Shown here: positions 32,561-42,337 of the stretch, piece by piece | Layout of the letters: each line of letters begins with the position of its first letter | How positions within the stretch are numbered: position 1 is the first letter of the stretch | Assembly (NCBI GenBank): GCA_044359525.1 | Contig: JBIKLY010000008.1 | Coordinates: 1-60,188 of the forward strand | DNA: 60,188 nucleotides | Direction of reading: 5' to 3' | DNA from: CAJBIL01 sp044359525 | GTDB taxonomy: Bacteria > Pseudomonadota > Gammaproteobacteria > Burkholderiales > Rhodocyclaceae | The notes under the pieces: model-generated | Told to the model about the DNA's origin: nothing | Seen by the model: only the letters and a program-made list of their open reading frames with translations | Databases searched by the model: none | Translations under genes and position numbers: made by a program

Positions 32561-33907
32561 ATGAAAAACCCTTTGCTGCAAAAATGTGCGCTGCTGGCGC
32601 TGATCGGCGCGCTATTGCTGATTCCATTGTCGATGATCGAGCGCACGATTGACGAACGCACCGCACACCGCGCCGAGGCGATCCGCGCAATTGCGGCGAG
32701 TACAGCTGGAGAGCAGTCGATCAGCGGGCCGGTGCTGACGATTCCGGTAGTTGAAGAATATGACGACGAGCAGATCGAGGAGAGCAACGGCGAACGCAAG
32801 AAAAAAACGATCCGCCGCAAGCGTACGCATACCGTCACCGTACTGCCGCGCCAGCTGCATTTCGACGGCGGGCTGAAGGTCGAGAAGCGTGCCTACGGCT
32901 TGCATGAAACGGCGATTTTCGAGTTGCAGGGGGTGATCACCGGCAGCTTCGAAACGCCGGGCGTGGCGGCGCTGCCTACACTCGGGCAGAACGCGCAGCT
33001 GACCTGGGGAACGCCGTCCGTCTCGGTCGGCATTAGCGATGCACGCGGCATCAGCGGCGAGCCGAAAGTCGAAATTGGCGGCAAGGTGTTGAGCTTGCAC
33101 CGGGGAACAAAAGCGGCCTGCCTGAAGACCGGATTTCATGTGGTGACCGGCGCACCGCATGACGGCAAGGCAATGAATATGCCCTTCCGCATCGATCTGC
33201 GTCTGGCCGGCACGGGCAGCGTCGGCTTTGTGCCGCTCGGCGAACTCTCCACTGCTGAACTGCGCGGCAACTGGCCACATCCGAGCTTTGGCGGCGATTT
33301 TCTGCCGCGCAGCCGCGAAGTCGGCGCCGACGGTTTTACTGCACGCTGGAGCACCACTGCACTGGCTTCGAATGCCGGCAACGCGGAAATTGCGGATAAC
33401 GCCAGTGGTTTTCAGGTACGCCTGATCGACCCGGTCGACGTCTATCGGCAGGCACTGCGTGCGGTGAAATACGGCGTGCTGTTCATTGTCCTGAGTTTCG
33501 CGGCGTTCTTTACCTTCGAGCATCTGCGCAGCCTGCCGATCCACCCGATCCAGTACCTTCTGGTCGGACTGGCGCAGGCAGTGTTCTTCCTGTTGCTGAC
33601 CAGCCTCTCGGAGCACATCAGTTTCTCGCACGCCTATCTGGCTGCGGCTGCCGCGTCGATCTGCCTGATCGGCGTCTATCTGGCCTCCATTCTGCGCGGC
33701 TGGACACGCGGACTCGGCTTCTCCAGCGCACTGGCCATCCTCTACGCGGCGCTGTTCGGCATTCTGCGCTCCGAGCAGAACGCCCTGCTGCTCGGCTCTA
33801 TCCTGGTCTTCATCGCGCTCGCCGGACTGATGCTCGGCACCCGCAGCATCGACTGGTATCGCTTGGGCAAGTCGAGCGACGATACGACTACGGAAGGCGT
33901 GAAATGA
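32561..33907 (+). CDS. creD: Inner-membrane protein CreD
   Basis: 448-residue CreD family membrane protein. N-terminal helix (LLALIGALLLIPLSMI), a large periplasmic domain, and several C-terminal helices starting near VKYGVLFIVLSFAAFFTFE, with the family stretch LPIHPIQYLLVGLAQAVFFL. In other bacteria creD is the most strongly CreB-activated gene and influences envelope integrity and beta-lactam susceptibility. A cre-tag lies upstream; the downstream GH3 gene overlaps by 4 bp. Confidence 0.94.
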   Translation: MKNPLLQKCALLALIGALLLIPLSMIERTIDERTAHRAEAIRAIAASTAGEQSISGPVLTIPVVEEYDDEQIEESNGERKKKTIRRKRTHTVTVLPRQLHFDGGLKVEKRAYGLHETAIFELQGVITGSFETPGVAALPTLGQNAQLTWGTPSVSVGISDARGISGEPKVEIGGKVLSLHRGTKAACLKTGFHVVTGAPHDGKAMNMPFRIDLRLAGTGSVGFVPLGELSTAELRGNWPHPSFGGDFLPRSREVGADGFTARWSTTALASNAGNAEIADNASGFQVRLIDPVDVYRQALRAVKYGVLFIVLSFAAFFTFEHLRSLPIHPIQYLLVGLAQAVFFLLLTSLSEHISFSHAYLAAAAASICLIGVYLASILRGWTRGLGFSSALAILYAALFGILRSEQNALLLGSILVFIALAGLMLGTRSIDWYRLGKSSDDTTTEGVK

Positions 33908-35247
33908 CCACCCGCAAGGAAACCTCCGGCCTGTTGCTGTGGGGCGGCGGCCTGCTCGCGCTTGGCCTGGCCGTGCTGCTGCGCAATCCGCTGCTGCTGC
34001 AGTGGCGGCCGCTGGCTACGCCGCTGCTGTTTGCCGTGACGATTGCCGTAGTGGTCTTCATTACGCTGCGCTGGCGCTGGACGCAGGCCCGCCGGCAAGG
34101 CGCTTTTCTCCTCGCGTTGTGGTCTGGCGCGTTGCTTCTGGCCGCTGGGCAGGAAGCCGTTTTCGTCTGGCGCAAGCAGCAGGTGCTGGCAAGAGTCGAT
34201 ACGAACGCGCAACAGCTCGGCGCGCACATGATCGTCGGCTACAGCAACCCGCAGGCGGTGCGAGTGCTCGTCGAGAAAGGACTGATCGGCGGCATCTTCA
34301 TCAGTGCGCATAACGTCCGGGGGCGCAACAGCGAGGCGATCCATGCCGAGATTTCCGCACTACAGGATCTGCGCAGGATCGCCGGATTGCCGCCGCTGAT
34401 CGTCAGCACCGATCAGGAAGGCGGCATCGTTTCGCGCATGTCGCCGCCGCTCTCGCGCCTGCCGTCGCTGGCCGACGTGATCGCCGACGCGCAGCCGGAG
34501 GAAATCGAGTTATTGGCCTTTGCCTACGGCGAGAAACACGGCCGCGAACTGGCCGCGCTTGGCGTGAATATCAATTTCGCACCGCTCGCCGATCTCTCGT
34601 CGCCCGCTGAACGGCACAGCCTCGACTTCCGCAGCCTGATCGGACGACGCGCGATCGACGCCGACCCGACGCGCGTCAGCCCGGCGGTGATCGGCTACGC
34701 GCACGGTCTGGAAGCGAACGGCGTGCGCGCCACGCTGAAGCACTTTCCCGGCCTAGGACGGGTGACGACCGACACGCACATCTTTCCGGCGACGCTGGCG
34801 GCCAGTGCGGGCGATCTGGAAGCCAGCGACTGGATACCCTTCCGTGCCGGATTGCACGCCACGCAATCGCTGCTGATGGTCGGCCACGCCACGCTGAGCG
34901 CGGTTGATGCGACGAAGCCGGCATCGCGCTCGGCCAGGGTGATCCGCGAGATCGTTCGCCAGCGCTGGGGGCACGATGGCGTTCTGGTCACCGACGATCT
35001 GACGATGGGCGCCGTGGTGCGCCACGGCCTGTGTTCGGCAGGCGTCGATGCGATCAACGCCGGAATCGACCTGCTGCTGGTTTCCTACGACGCGGCGCAG
35101 TACTACGGGATTTTCCATTGCCTGTTGCAGGCGGCACAGCATGGGAAAATCGATGCCACGATGCTCGAAGACAGCGAGCGCCGGCTAGTCAAACTGCAGG
35201 GATCACTCAGGCGCGTGCCGCAGTACACGGTGGCCAGCACGAAATAA
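33904..35247 (+). CDS. Membrane-anchored NagZ-like glycoside hydrolase family 3 protein
   Basis: 447 residues. The first 100 hold about three hydrophobic helices (LLLWGGGLLALGLAVLL, LLFAVTIAVVVFITLRW, LLALWSGALLLAAGQEAV); the rest is a GH3 beta-N-acetylhexosaminidase domain with STDQEGGIVSR, TLKHFPGLGRVTTDTHIFPA and the nucleophile motif VTDDLTMGAV. The Asp-Thr-His triad of the NagZ loop is kept. Starts inside the creD stop (ATGA), so it is translated with creD; the catalytic domain could face either side of the membrane. NagZ enzymes cleave GlcNAc-anhydroMurNAc peptides. Confidence 0.85.
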   Translation: MTTRKETSGLLLWGGGLLALGLAVLLRNPLLLQWRPLATPLLFAVTIAVVVFITLRWRWTQARRQGAFLLALWSGALLLAAGQEAVFVWRKQQVLARVDTNAQQLGAHMIVGYSNPQAVRVLVEKGLIGGIFISAHNVRGRNSEAIHAEISALQDLRRIAGLPPLIVSTDQEGGIVSRMSPPLSRLPSLADVIADAQPEEIELLAFAYGEKHGRELAALGVNINFAPLADLSSPAERHSLDFRSLIGRRAIDADPTRVSPAVIGYAHGLEANGVRATLKHFPGLGRVTTDTHIFPATLAASAGDLEASDWIPFRAGLHATQSLLMVGHATLSAVDATKPASRSARVIREIVRQRWGHDGVLVTDDLTMGAVVRHGLCSAGVDAINAGIDLLLVSYDAAQYYGIFHCLLQAAQHGKIDATMLEDSERRLVKLQGSLRRVPQYTVASTK

Positions 35248-35384
35248 CGAAGGGCAGCAGGAATACCCTCTTGCCAATCTTTGCCAAAGTGACCAATCTT
35301 GGGCTATGCGCACAATGAGCATATCGCTACCCGATGTGCTCAAGTCGTTCGTTCTTGTTTTTTGACGCAACCGAGGCCGAAACG

Positions 35385-36560
35385 CTAAATACCGGAAAGT
35401 CCGCGCTCAAGATCGTCCTGCAGATCGACGACCCCCTCGAGCCCGACAGCAACCCGCAACAAGGCTTCGGTGATTCCCGCCGCTGCACGTTGCTCGGGCG
35501 TAATGCGGCCATGCGTCGTTGAGGCGGGATGCGTCAGTGTGGTCTTGGTATCGCCGAGATTGGCGGTAATCGACAGCAAACGGCAGCTATCGACCACCTT
35601 CCAGGCTTCGCTACGTGCCCCCTTGACCTCGAAAGCGACAATCGCCCCGCCGCTCGTTTGCTGACGTTGCGCCAGTTCGAATTGCGGATGTGAAGGCAGC
35701 CCAGGGTAATAGACTCGTGCCACCTTCGGATGCGCCTCCAGCCAGCGCGCCAGTTCCAGCGCGCTGCTCGATTGTGCCTGCATGCGGATCTTCAGCGTCT
35801 CCAAACCCTTGAGCAGCACCCAGGCATTAAAGGCCGACAAGGTCGGTCCGGCTGTACGCAAAAATTTCAGCACTTCGTCGGTCAGTATTTTCGGACCGGC
35901 GACGGCACCGCCTAGCACACGCCCCTGACCATCGAGATACTTGGTCGCGGAATGCACGATCAGATCAGCGCCCAAGTCGAGCGGGCGCTGCAAAATCGGT
36001 GTGCAGAAGCAGTTGTCGACAGCAACAAGAATACTGCGCGCGTGCGCAATCTCAACCAGCGCAGCGATATCGGCCACTTCGGTCAGCGGATTGGACGGCG
36101 TTTCGAGGAAAAACAGCTTCGTTGCCGGCTCGATTGCCGCTGCCCACGCGGCCGCGTCGGTCTGCGACACAAAGGTGGTACGTACGCCGAAACGCGTCAT
36201 GATGTTGCCGAGCAACTGCTGCGTCGCACCGAACATGCCGGTCGACGCGACGATGTGATCACCCGCGCTGCACAGCGCCATCACCAGGGAGAGGATTGCC
36301 GACATTCCCGATGACGTTGCAACGCATTCCTCGGCCCCCTCAAGTGCGGCCAGTCGCTCCTGAAAAACGCTGACTGTCGGATTGGTAAAGCGGGAATAGA
36401 CATTCCCCTCTTCTTCGCCGGCAAAGCGTGCAGCCGCCTGCGCAGCGCTGTCAAAAACATAGCTGGAGGTCAGGTAGAGCGCCTCTGAATGCTCGTTGAA
36501 CTGGCTGCGCTCCTGGCCGGTACGAACAGCCAGTGTCTCAAGGCAATAGCGTTGATCCAT
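35385..36560 (-). CDS. metZ: O-succinylhomoserine sulfhydrylase
   Basis: PLP enzyme of the Cys/Met metabolism family that makes homocysteine directly from O-succinylhomoserine and sulfide. 391 residues. Family landmarks: YSRFTNPTVSVFQERLAALE, ATSSGMSAI, FLETPSNPL and the PLP lysine in HSATKYLDGQGR. The ATG at 36560 follows the purF stop by 3 bp (a TTG at 36563 is an alternative). MetZ versus related MetB/MetC is chosen from context (purF-metZ linkage is common) and from length. Confidence 0.88.
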   Translation of the reverse strand: MDQRYCLETLAVRTGQERSQFNEHSEALYLTSSYVFDSAAQAAARFAGEEEGNVYSRFTNPTVSVFQERLAALEGAEECVATSSGMSAILSLVMALCSAGDHIVASTGMFGATQQLLGNIMTRFGVRTTFVSQTDAAAWAAAIEPATKLFFLETPSNPLTEVADIAALVEIAHARSILVAVDNCFCTPILQRPLDLGADLIVHSATKYLDGQGRVLGGAVAGPKILTDEVLKFLRTAGPTLSAFNAWVLLKGLETLKIRMQAQSSSALELARWLEAHPKVARVYYPGLPSHPQFELAQRQQTSGGAIVAFEVKGARSEAWKVVDSCRLLSITANLGDTKTTLTHPASTTHGRITPEQRAAAGITEALLRVAVGLEGVVDLQDDLERGLSGI

Positions 36561-36563
36561 CAA

Positions 36564-38090
36564 TCAATCACCCAGCATAAGATTCAGATGCATCTGCTGC
36601 GCGCTTCCACCCTCTTCGCTGGCAGCAGCGTTTTTGCCTTCGCGCGCCTGCTCGATAGCGTCGAGATACTCGGGCGTCACATCACCGGTAACGTAGGCGC
36701 CGTCAAAGCACGAAGCATCAAAGCAGGAAAGCGTCGGTTTGAGATCACGGATCGATGCTTTCAGGGCGTCAAGATCCTGGTAGACCAGCGCGTCAGCACC
36801 GATCTCGGTGGCGATTTCCTCGTCGCTACGACCGGTCGCAATCAGCTCGCTGCGCGTTGGCATATCGATGCCATAAACGTTCGGGTAACGTACAGGGGGC
36901 GCAGCTGAAGCAAAATAAACCTTGAGGGCCCCGGCGGCACGTGCCATATCAACGATTTCACGACTGGTCGTGCCGCGCACGATCGAATCGTCAACCAGCA
37001 GAACCCGCTTGCCCTTGAACTCCTGCGCTACGGTATTAAGTTTCTGGCGCACCGATTTTCTGCGCGTCGACTGCCCGGGCATGATGAAAGTACGGCCGAT
37101 ATAGCGGTTCTTCACGAAGCCTTCACGATACGGTATGCCGAGGCGCTGCGCGAGTTGCATGGCCGACGGGCGGCTTGAATCGGGAATCGGAATGACGACG
37201 TCGATTTCCTCGACCGGAATCTTGCGGATCACCTTGTCAGCAAGGTGCTCTCCCATGCGCAGGCGGGTTTCGTAAACAGAGACCCCGTCGATCACCGAAT
37301 CCGGGCGCGCCAGATAGACATACTCGAAAATACACGGCGCCAGCACCGGATTCTGCGCACACTGGCGATGGTGCATCTGATGATCGAGGTCGACAAAAAT
37401 CGCCTCGCCCGGCTCGACGTCGCGCAAGACCTGGAAGCCCAGCGTATCGAGCGCAACCGACTCGGAAGCCAACAGATATTCGGTACCTTCCGGCGTCTGA
37501 TTGGTGCCGATCACCAGCGGACGGATGCCATACGGATCGCGGAAGGCAAGCAGCCCGTAACCGGCGATCAGCACAACAACCGCATAGGCCCCCCGGCAGC
37601 GGCGATGCACACCGGCCACCGCGGCAAAAATAGTGTCGAGATCAAGCCGGAAGCCTTTGGCCGATGCCTGCAGTTCATGTGCCAGCACATTAAGCAGCAC
37701 TTCGGAATCCGAATTGGTATTGATGTGCCGCAGATCCTGGCGGAACATCTCCTCCTTGAGTTGCTCGGTATTGGTCAGATTGCCATTGTGGCCAAGCACG
37801 ATGCCGAAAGGCGAATTGACATAGAAGGGCTGCGACTCGGCAGAGTCCGACGACGAACCGGCGGTCGGATAGCGGCAGTGCGCGATGCCCATATTGCCCG
37901 GCAGCGCACGCATGTTGCGCGTGCGAAAGACGTCACGCACCAGCCCCGGCCCCTTGTGCATATGAAAGGCGTCGCCTTCTGCCGTGGCTATCCCGGCGGC
38001 ATCCTGCCCGCGATGCTGGAGCACCATCAGACCGTCGTAGAGCAACTGATTTACCGGCGTGGTCGCGACGACCCCGAGAATCCCGCACAT
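36564..38090 (-). CDS. purF: Amidophosphoribosyltransferase
   Basis: First committed enzyme of purine synthesis; uses glutamine and PRPP. 508 residues beginning MCGILGVV, so Cys2 becomes the N-terminal nucleophile of the glutaminase domain. The PRPP loop VLLVDDSIVRGTTSREIV and KNRYIGRTFI are present. Follows cvpA by 9 bp, the conserved cvpA-purF pair. Confidence 0.97.
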   Translation of the reverse strand: MCGILGVVATTPVNQLLYDGLMVLQHRGQDAAGIATAEGDAFHMHKGPGLVRDVFRTRNMRALPGNMGIAHCRYPTAGSSSDSAESQPFYVNSPFGIVLGHNGNLTNTEQLKEEMFRQDLRHINTNSDSEVLLNVLAHELQASAKGFRLDLDTIFAAVAGVHRRCRGAYAVVVLIAGYGLLAFRDPYGIRPLVIGTNQTPEGTEYLLASESVALDTLGFQVLRDVEPGEAIFVDLDHQMHHRQCAQNPVLAPCIFEYVYLARPDSVIDGVSVYETRLRMGEHLADKVIRKIPVEEIDVVIPIPDSSRPSAMQLAQRLGIPYREGFVKNRYIGRTFIMPGQSTRRKSVRQKLNTVAQEFKGKRVLLVDDSIVRGTTSREIVDMARAAGALKVYFASAAPPVRYPNVYGIDMPTRSELIATGRSDEEIATEIGADALVYQDLDALKASIRDLKPTLSCFDASCFDGAYVTGDVTPEYLDAIEQAREGKNAAASEEGGSAQQMHLNLMLGD

Positions 38091-38099
38091 AGTTATTTC

Positions 38100-38591
38100 C
38101 TACCTGAATCGAATCCGTTTAGCTACTTCCGGCGGCAGCCAGGGCTTGCTGGCCAGCACCGCCGTTTCGAGCGGCGCCGAGAACTGCGCCTCACTCCACC
38201 ACTTTTCCTTCGGCAACGAAGTCATGCCACCGACTGCCACCAGAACAAAGACAATTACCAGACCACGCGCGACACCAAAAATCACACCGAGCAGGCGATC
38301 GGTCAGGGTCAGTCCCAGCGCCTTGAGCAGACCGCGCACCGCCAGCCGTAACAGCGCCATCAAGATCAGCACCACGACAAACACCGCAACCCAGCCGGCT
38401 ACGATGCGCAGCGCGGGGTCGGCGATACCGGAAAACAGCGCCTGCGCTATCTCCGCGCCCCACAGCTTCGCGGCAAAAAAAGCCAGTATCCACGCCACCA
38501 GCGCAATGATCTCGCCGACCACCCCGCGCCACAAGCCCAGGACCAGCGACGCGACAACGATGCTGATGACTACGTAATCAAAAGCTGTCAT
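38100..38591 (-). CDS. cvpA: CvpA family membrane protein
   Basis: 163-residue protein with four hydrophobic segments (YVVISIVVASLVLGLW, IIALVAWILAFFAAKLWG, IVAGWVAVFVVVLILMALL, LGVIFGVARGLVIVFVLVAV). Named for colicin V production in E. coli; its exact role is unclear, with links to envelope stress. Overlaps the SPOR gene by 4 bp and precedes purF. Confidence 0.92.
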   Translation of the reverse strand: MTAFDYVVISIVVASLVLGLWRGVVGEIIALVAWILAFFAAKLWGAEIAQALFSGIADPALRIVAGWVAVFVVVLILMALLRLAVRGLLKALGLTLTDRLLGVIFGVARGLVIVFVLVAVGGMTSLPKEKWWSEAQFSAPLETAVLASKPWLPPEVAKRIRFR

Positions 38592-39304
38592 TGCTTTGCG
38601 GCAACGACCCCGCTGACACCGATCCGTTTCAACTTATCGAGCGCCGCATCGGCTGCCTCGCGGTTTGGAAAGGGGCCGGCACGCACGCGTGTTTTTTTGC
38701 CTTGCGGCGAATCGAGCGGCTCGGTGTAGGTCTTGATGCCAAGATCACCAATCTTGCTCTGCAGTTGCTTGACGTTGGCGACATTGGCAAAGGCACCGAT
38801 CAGGATCACATGCTGCCCACTTCCATTGGCCGGTGCGGCTTCCGACGCCTTGCCGCCAAGGATGGCGGCAGCACGCTGGGTATCGGCGGCAGGCTTGGCT
38901 GATTTCTCTACGGGCTTTTCAAGTGGTTTCTGCACCGGCTTCTCGGCCGTTTTTTCCGACATTTTTGCAGCCGGCTTGACGGGCGCCACTTCAACGGATT
39001 TCGGTGTCGGCGCGCTCTGCACGGTGACGGGAGCAACCGGAGCTGCGGGCTTTACCGCAACTGAAGCAGGCGCGGGCGTTGGTACAACGGCAGGTGCCAC
39101 CTTGGCCGCCAGCACCTTCGGAGTGAATGGTGCCTGATCCTGGCCGGGAATGACGATCTGGACATCCTGAACCTGCTGTTTTGGCTCTTCATCCATGACC
39201 ATCGGTAGAACAACGGCAGCCAGCCCGGCAAAGGCAATCGCGCCAACCAGACGCCGGCGGGCCCGTTTTTTCAGTTGCAGTTGCGCATCGGAAGATTCGG
39301 CCAT
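38588..39304 (-). CDS. SPOR-domain cell division-type protein (DedD-like)
   Basis: 238 residues: cytoplasmic basic start (LQLKKRARRR), one membrane helix (LVGAIAFAGLAAVVLPMVM), a long Ala/Pro/Lys-rich periplasmic spacer, and a C-terminal SPOR domain (GQHVILIGAFANVANVKQLQ ... RVRAGPFPNREAADAALDKL). SPOR domains bind denuded septal peptidoglycan. Position between folC and cvpA matches enteric dedD. Confidence 0.9.
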   Translation of the reverse strand: MAESSDAQLQLKKRARRRLVGAIAFAGLAAVVLPMVMDEEPKQQVQDVQIVIPGQDQAPFTPKVLAAKVAPAVVPTPAPASVAVKPAAPVAPVTVQSAPTPKSVEVAPVKPAAKMSEKTAEKPVQKPLEKPVEKSAKPAADTQRAAAILGGKASEAAPANGSGQHVILIGAFANVANVKQLQSKIGDLGIKTYTEPLDSPQGKKTRVRAGPFPNREAADAALDKLKRIGVSGVVAAKQ

Positions 39305-39331
39305 TGGATTCTGTGAGTGGAGTCGGTCGGG

Positions 39332-40636
39332 TCAGCGGCTGTTCTTCAGGGAACGCATGATGGCGGCCACTGTGTAGAACGATCCAAAGGCGAGAATTCT
39401 ATCATTTTCCCCTGCCAGCTTGGCGGCCTGCGCAAAGGCCAGTGCCGGCGAGGCAAAACATTCAATGCTTCCACCCAGCTTGCCCGCCAGCACGACGTCT
39501 GCCAGAACCTCGGCCGACGCGCCGCGTCGGACATCAAGTGTAGCCAGCAACCAGACATCGACCTTGCCGGCCAGAGGCGCCAGCGCACCGGCAATATCCT
39601 TGTCGCCGAGCATGCCGACCAGCGCGAAAGTTTTTTTGAAAAAGCCCATGTCGCCGAGATTATCGACCAGTCCGGCCACGGCCTGCGGATTGTGGGCAAC
39701 ATCGAGAACAATTGCCGGTCGTCCCGGCAGCACCTGAAAACGTCCCGGCACGTCGAGCTCGATCAGACCACGCCGCACAGCCTGCATCGATACCGGTAAA
39801 TGCGCTTTCAACACCTCAATGGCAGCAAGCACTGCCGATGCATTACGCAATTGGTAAGCACCGCGCAACGCAGGGTTGGCCAGGCCACCACGGCGCAGTT
39901 TGTCGTGACCCCAGAAGGTCCACTGCATCTTGTCACCGAAATAGCCGAAATCCCGGCCGAGCAACTGCAGATCGGCGCCAATGGTTTTGGCATGATCGAT
40001 CAATGACTGTGGCGGCTCGGGGTCGGCGCAGATCGCCGGTTTGCCAGTACGGTAAATACCGGCTTTCTCGGAAGCAATCGACTCGCGTGTCGGGCCCAGC
40101 CAATCGGTATGATCAAGCGCGATACCGGTAACAATGGCGCAGTCCGCATCATAGACATTGACCGCATCGAGCCGGCCACCAAGGCCGACTTCGAGGATCA
40201 GCACATCGACCTGACGCTCGGCAAATACTTCCCACGCAGCCAGCGTGCCGAATTCGAAATAGGTCAGTGCCGCACCATCGGCTTGCCTTGCACGCTCGAC
40301 CCGGGCGAATGCCGCGCACAGCGACGCATCGTCGACCGGCACGCCGTCGATACGCACGCGCTCGTTGTATTCAAGGAGATGCGGCGAGGTGTAGCAGCCG
40401 ACCCGATAGCCGGCGAAGGTGTAGATCGCCTCAAGATAGGCACAGGTCGACCCTTTACCGTTGGTACCACCAACGATGATCAGCGGGCAGGCCTGCTTCT
40501 GACCCAATACCGCCTTGATACGAGCGACCCGCTCCAGTCCGAGCTCGATACCGTCCTGGCCCTTGGGGTGGAGGGATTCGAGGTGCGCCAGCCAGCCGCT
40601 CAGCGTCGTCGGCTGATCCGCTTCCGACACGGTCAC
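39332..40636 (-). CDS. folC: Bifunctional dihydrofolate/folylpolyglutamate synthase
   Basis: Adds glutamate to dihydropteroate and to tetrahydrofolate. 434 residues. P-loop-type VGGTNGKGSTCAYLE, YTSPHLLEYNERVRIDG, and the Mur-ligase-like C-terminal domain (FQVLPGRPAIVLDVAHNPQA) are visible. Its start overlaps the accD stop by 4 bp, as in many proteobacteria. Confidence 0.95.
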   Translation of the reverse strand: MTVSEADQPTTLSGWLAHLESLHPKGQDGIELGLERVARIKAVLGQKQACPLIIVGGTNGKGSTCAYLEAIYTFAGYRVGCYTSPHLLEYNERVRIDGVPVDDASLCAAFARVERARQADGAALTYFEFGTLAAWEVFAERQVDVLILEVGLGGRLDAVNVYDADCAIVTGIALDHTDWLGPTRESIASEKAGIYRTGKPAICADPEPPQSLIDHAKTIGADLQLLGRDFGYFGDKMQWTFWGHDKLRRGGLANPALRGAYQLRNASAVLAAIEVLKAHLPVSMQAVRRGLIELDVPGRFQVLPGRPAIVLDVAHNPQAVAGLVDNLGDMGFFKKTFALVGMLGDKDIAGALAPLAGKVDVWLLATLDVRRGASAEVLADVVLAGKLGGSIECFASPALAFAQAAKLAGENDRILAFGSFYTVAAIMRSLKNSR

Positions 40637-41505
40637 GCGGCAGCCGGCAGCTTTTGCAGCATGGCCAGCAACTGCGCGAGCTTGTCCTTCATTTCGCGGC
40701 GATCAACGATCATATCGACAGCGCCTTTTTCGAGCAGGAATTCGGAACGCTGGAACCCTTCCGGCAGCGTCTCGCGCACCGTCTGTTCGATCACGCGCGG
40801 ACCGGCAAAACCAATCAGGGCGCCTGGTTCGGCGATAACCACGTCGCCGACAAAAGCAAACGATGCCGATACGCCACCCATCGTCGGATCGGTCAGAATC
40901 GAGATAAAAGGCAGTTTCACTTCAGAAAGTTTGGTCAACGCCGCCGTGGTCTTGGCCATCTGCATCAGGGAGAACAAGCCCTCCTGCATGCGCGCACCGC
41001 CCGACGCCGTCACACAGACAAAGGGCATTCCCTGTTCAACCGCCAGTTGCACGCCACGTACGAATCGCTCGCCAAGCACCGAGCCCATCGAACCGCCCAT
41101 GAACTCAAATTCGAATGCGGCGATCACTACCGGCAGCGTCTTGATCGCACCCTGCATGACCACCAGCGAGTCGGTCTCGCCCGTCGCTTCGGTTGCATCC
41201 TGCAAGCGCTCCGGATAACGCCGGCTGTCCTTGAACTTGAGCGAGTCGACCGGCAGCACTTCGGCACCGATCTCAAAACGCCCCTCAGGATCAAGCAACA
41301 AGTCAATCCGCGCACGCGCATTGAGGCGGTTGTGGTGCCCGCACTTCGGGCAAACATTGAGATTGTTGTCCAGATCGGTCGCATAAAGCACGGCCTCACA
41401 GGACGGGCATTTGCTCCACAAGCCTTCCGGCAGGGTTGATTTGCGTGCAATACCGGATTCGTTGCGCTTGATCTTCGGCGGCAGGAGTTTGTTCAACCAG
41501 CTCAT
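40633..41505 (-). CDS. accD: Acetyl-CoA carboxylase carboxyltransferase subunit beta
   Basis: Part of the carboxyltransferase that makes malonyl-CoA for fatty acid synthesis. 290 residues with the N-terminal Cys4 zinc ribbon (CPSCEAVLY ... CPKCGHHNRL) and the crotonase-like core (ASGGARMQEGLFSLMQMAKT, DPTMGGVSASFAFVGDV). Located in the trpA-accD-folC run. The alpha subunit is encoded elsewhere. Confidence 0.97.
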   Translation of the reverse strand: MSWLNKLLPPKIKRNESGIARKSTLPEGLWSKCPSCEAVLYATDLDNNLNVCPKCGHHNRLNARARIDLLLDPEGRFEIGAEVLPVDSLKFKDSRRYPERLQDATEATGETDSLVVMQGAIKTLPVVIAAFEFEFMGGSMGSVLGERFVRGVQLAVEQGMPFVCVTASGGARMQEGLFSLMQMAKTTAALTKLSEVKLPFISILTDPTMGGVSASFAFVGDVVIAEPGALIGFAGPRVIEQTVRETLPEGFQRSEFLLEKGAVDMIVDRREMKDKLAQLLAMLQKLPAAA

Positions 41506-41513
41506 GACATTCC

Positions 41514-42335
41514 TTAAACAGCGACTGTTGCTGCGGTGGCTTGATCGATACCACGACGGATATCGGCGACCAGTGCGAGGACGTTTGCACAGACGTTATC
41601 GGAAGTGGACTTCTCAATTTCTTCGATGATGCGGCTGCCGACGACGACGGCATCAGCGACGGCAGCAACAGCCCCCGCAGTCGCCGCGTCGCGAATGCCG
41701 AAACCAACGCCAACCGGCACGCCGGTTCGTGAACGTATCTCTGGAAGACGTGCCGCAACCGCCGCGACATCGAGCGTTGCCGCACCGGTGACGCCCTTGA
41801 TTGAAACGTAATAAACGTAGCCGCTGGCCAATGCACCGACCTGCGAAATGCGCGCATCGGTCGAGGTCGGCGCCAGCAAAAAAATCGGATCAAGTGCATG
41901 AGCCCGCATGGCCTGCGCAAACTCGACACTTTCCTCGGGCGGATAATCAACGACCAGCACACCATCGACGCCTGCATCATAGGCTGCAGCAGCAAAGGTT
42001 TCGACGCCCATCGCCTCGATCGGATTGGCATAACCCATCAGAACAACCGGCGTCTCATTGTCGTCGGCACGGAAGTTGGCGACCATGCCGAGCACCTTGC
42101 GCAAGGTGACGCCTTTCAGCAAGGCACGCTCCGATGCGCGCTGAATGGTCGGGCCATCAGCCATCGGGTCGGAGAACGGAACGCCGAGTTCGATGATGTC
42201 GGCACCGGCCTCAACCAGTGTATGCATCAGCGACACGGTCAGCGCGGGATCGGGATCGCCGGCGGTGACAAACGGAATCAGCGCCTTGCGGCCTTGCGCC
42301 TGCAGGCGCTCAAAAGTGGCTTGAATTTTTGACAT
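41514..42335 (-). CDS. trpA: Tryptophan synthase alpha subunit
   Basis: Cleaves indole-glycerol phosphate to indole within the TrpA2B2 complex. 273 residues with LIPFVTAGDPD, the catalytic Glu/Asp region ELGVPFSDPMADGPTIQ and GVTGA near the phosphate site. Starts 2 bp after trpB and precedes accD by 8 bp. Confidence 0.97.
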   Translation of the reverse strand: MSKIQATFERLQAQGRKALIPFVTAGDPDPALTVSLMHTLVEAGADIIELGVPFSDPMADGPTIQRASERALLKGVTLRKVLGMVANFRADDNETPVVLMGYANPIEAMGVETFAAAAYDAGVDGVLVVDYPPEESVEFAQAMRAHALDPIFLLAPTSTDARISQVGALASGYVYYVSIKGVTGAATLDVAAVAARLPEIRSRTGVPVGVGFGIRDAATAGAVAAVADAVVVGSRIIEEIEKSTSDNVCANVLALVADIRRGIDQATAATVAV

Positions 42336-42337
42336 GA

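Noticed and set aside
37245..38351. Open frame opposite purF and cvpA
   Set aside because: Spans the junction of two well-supported genes on the other strand and has no ribosome site or domain.
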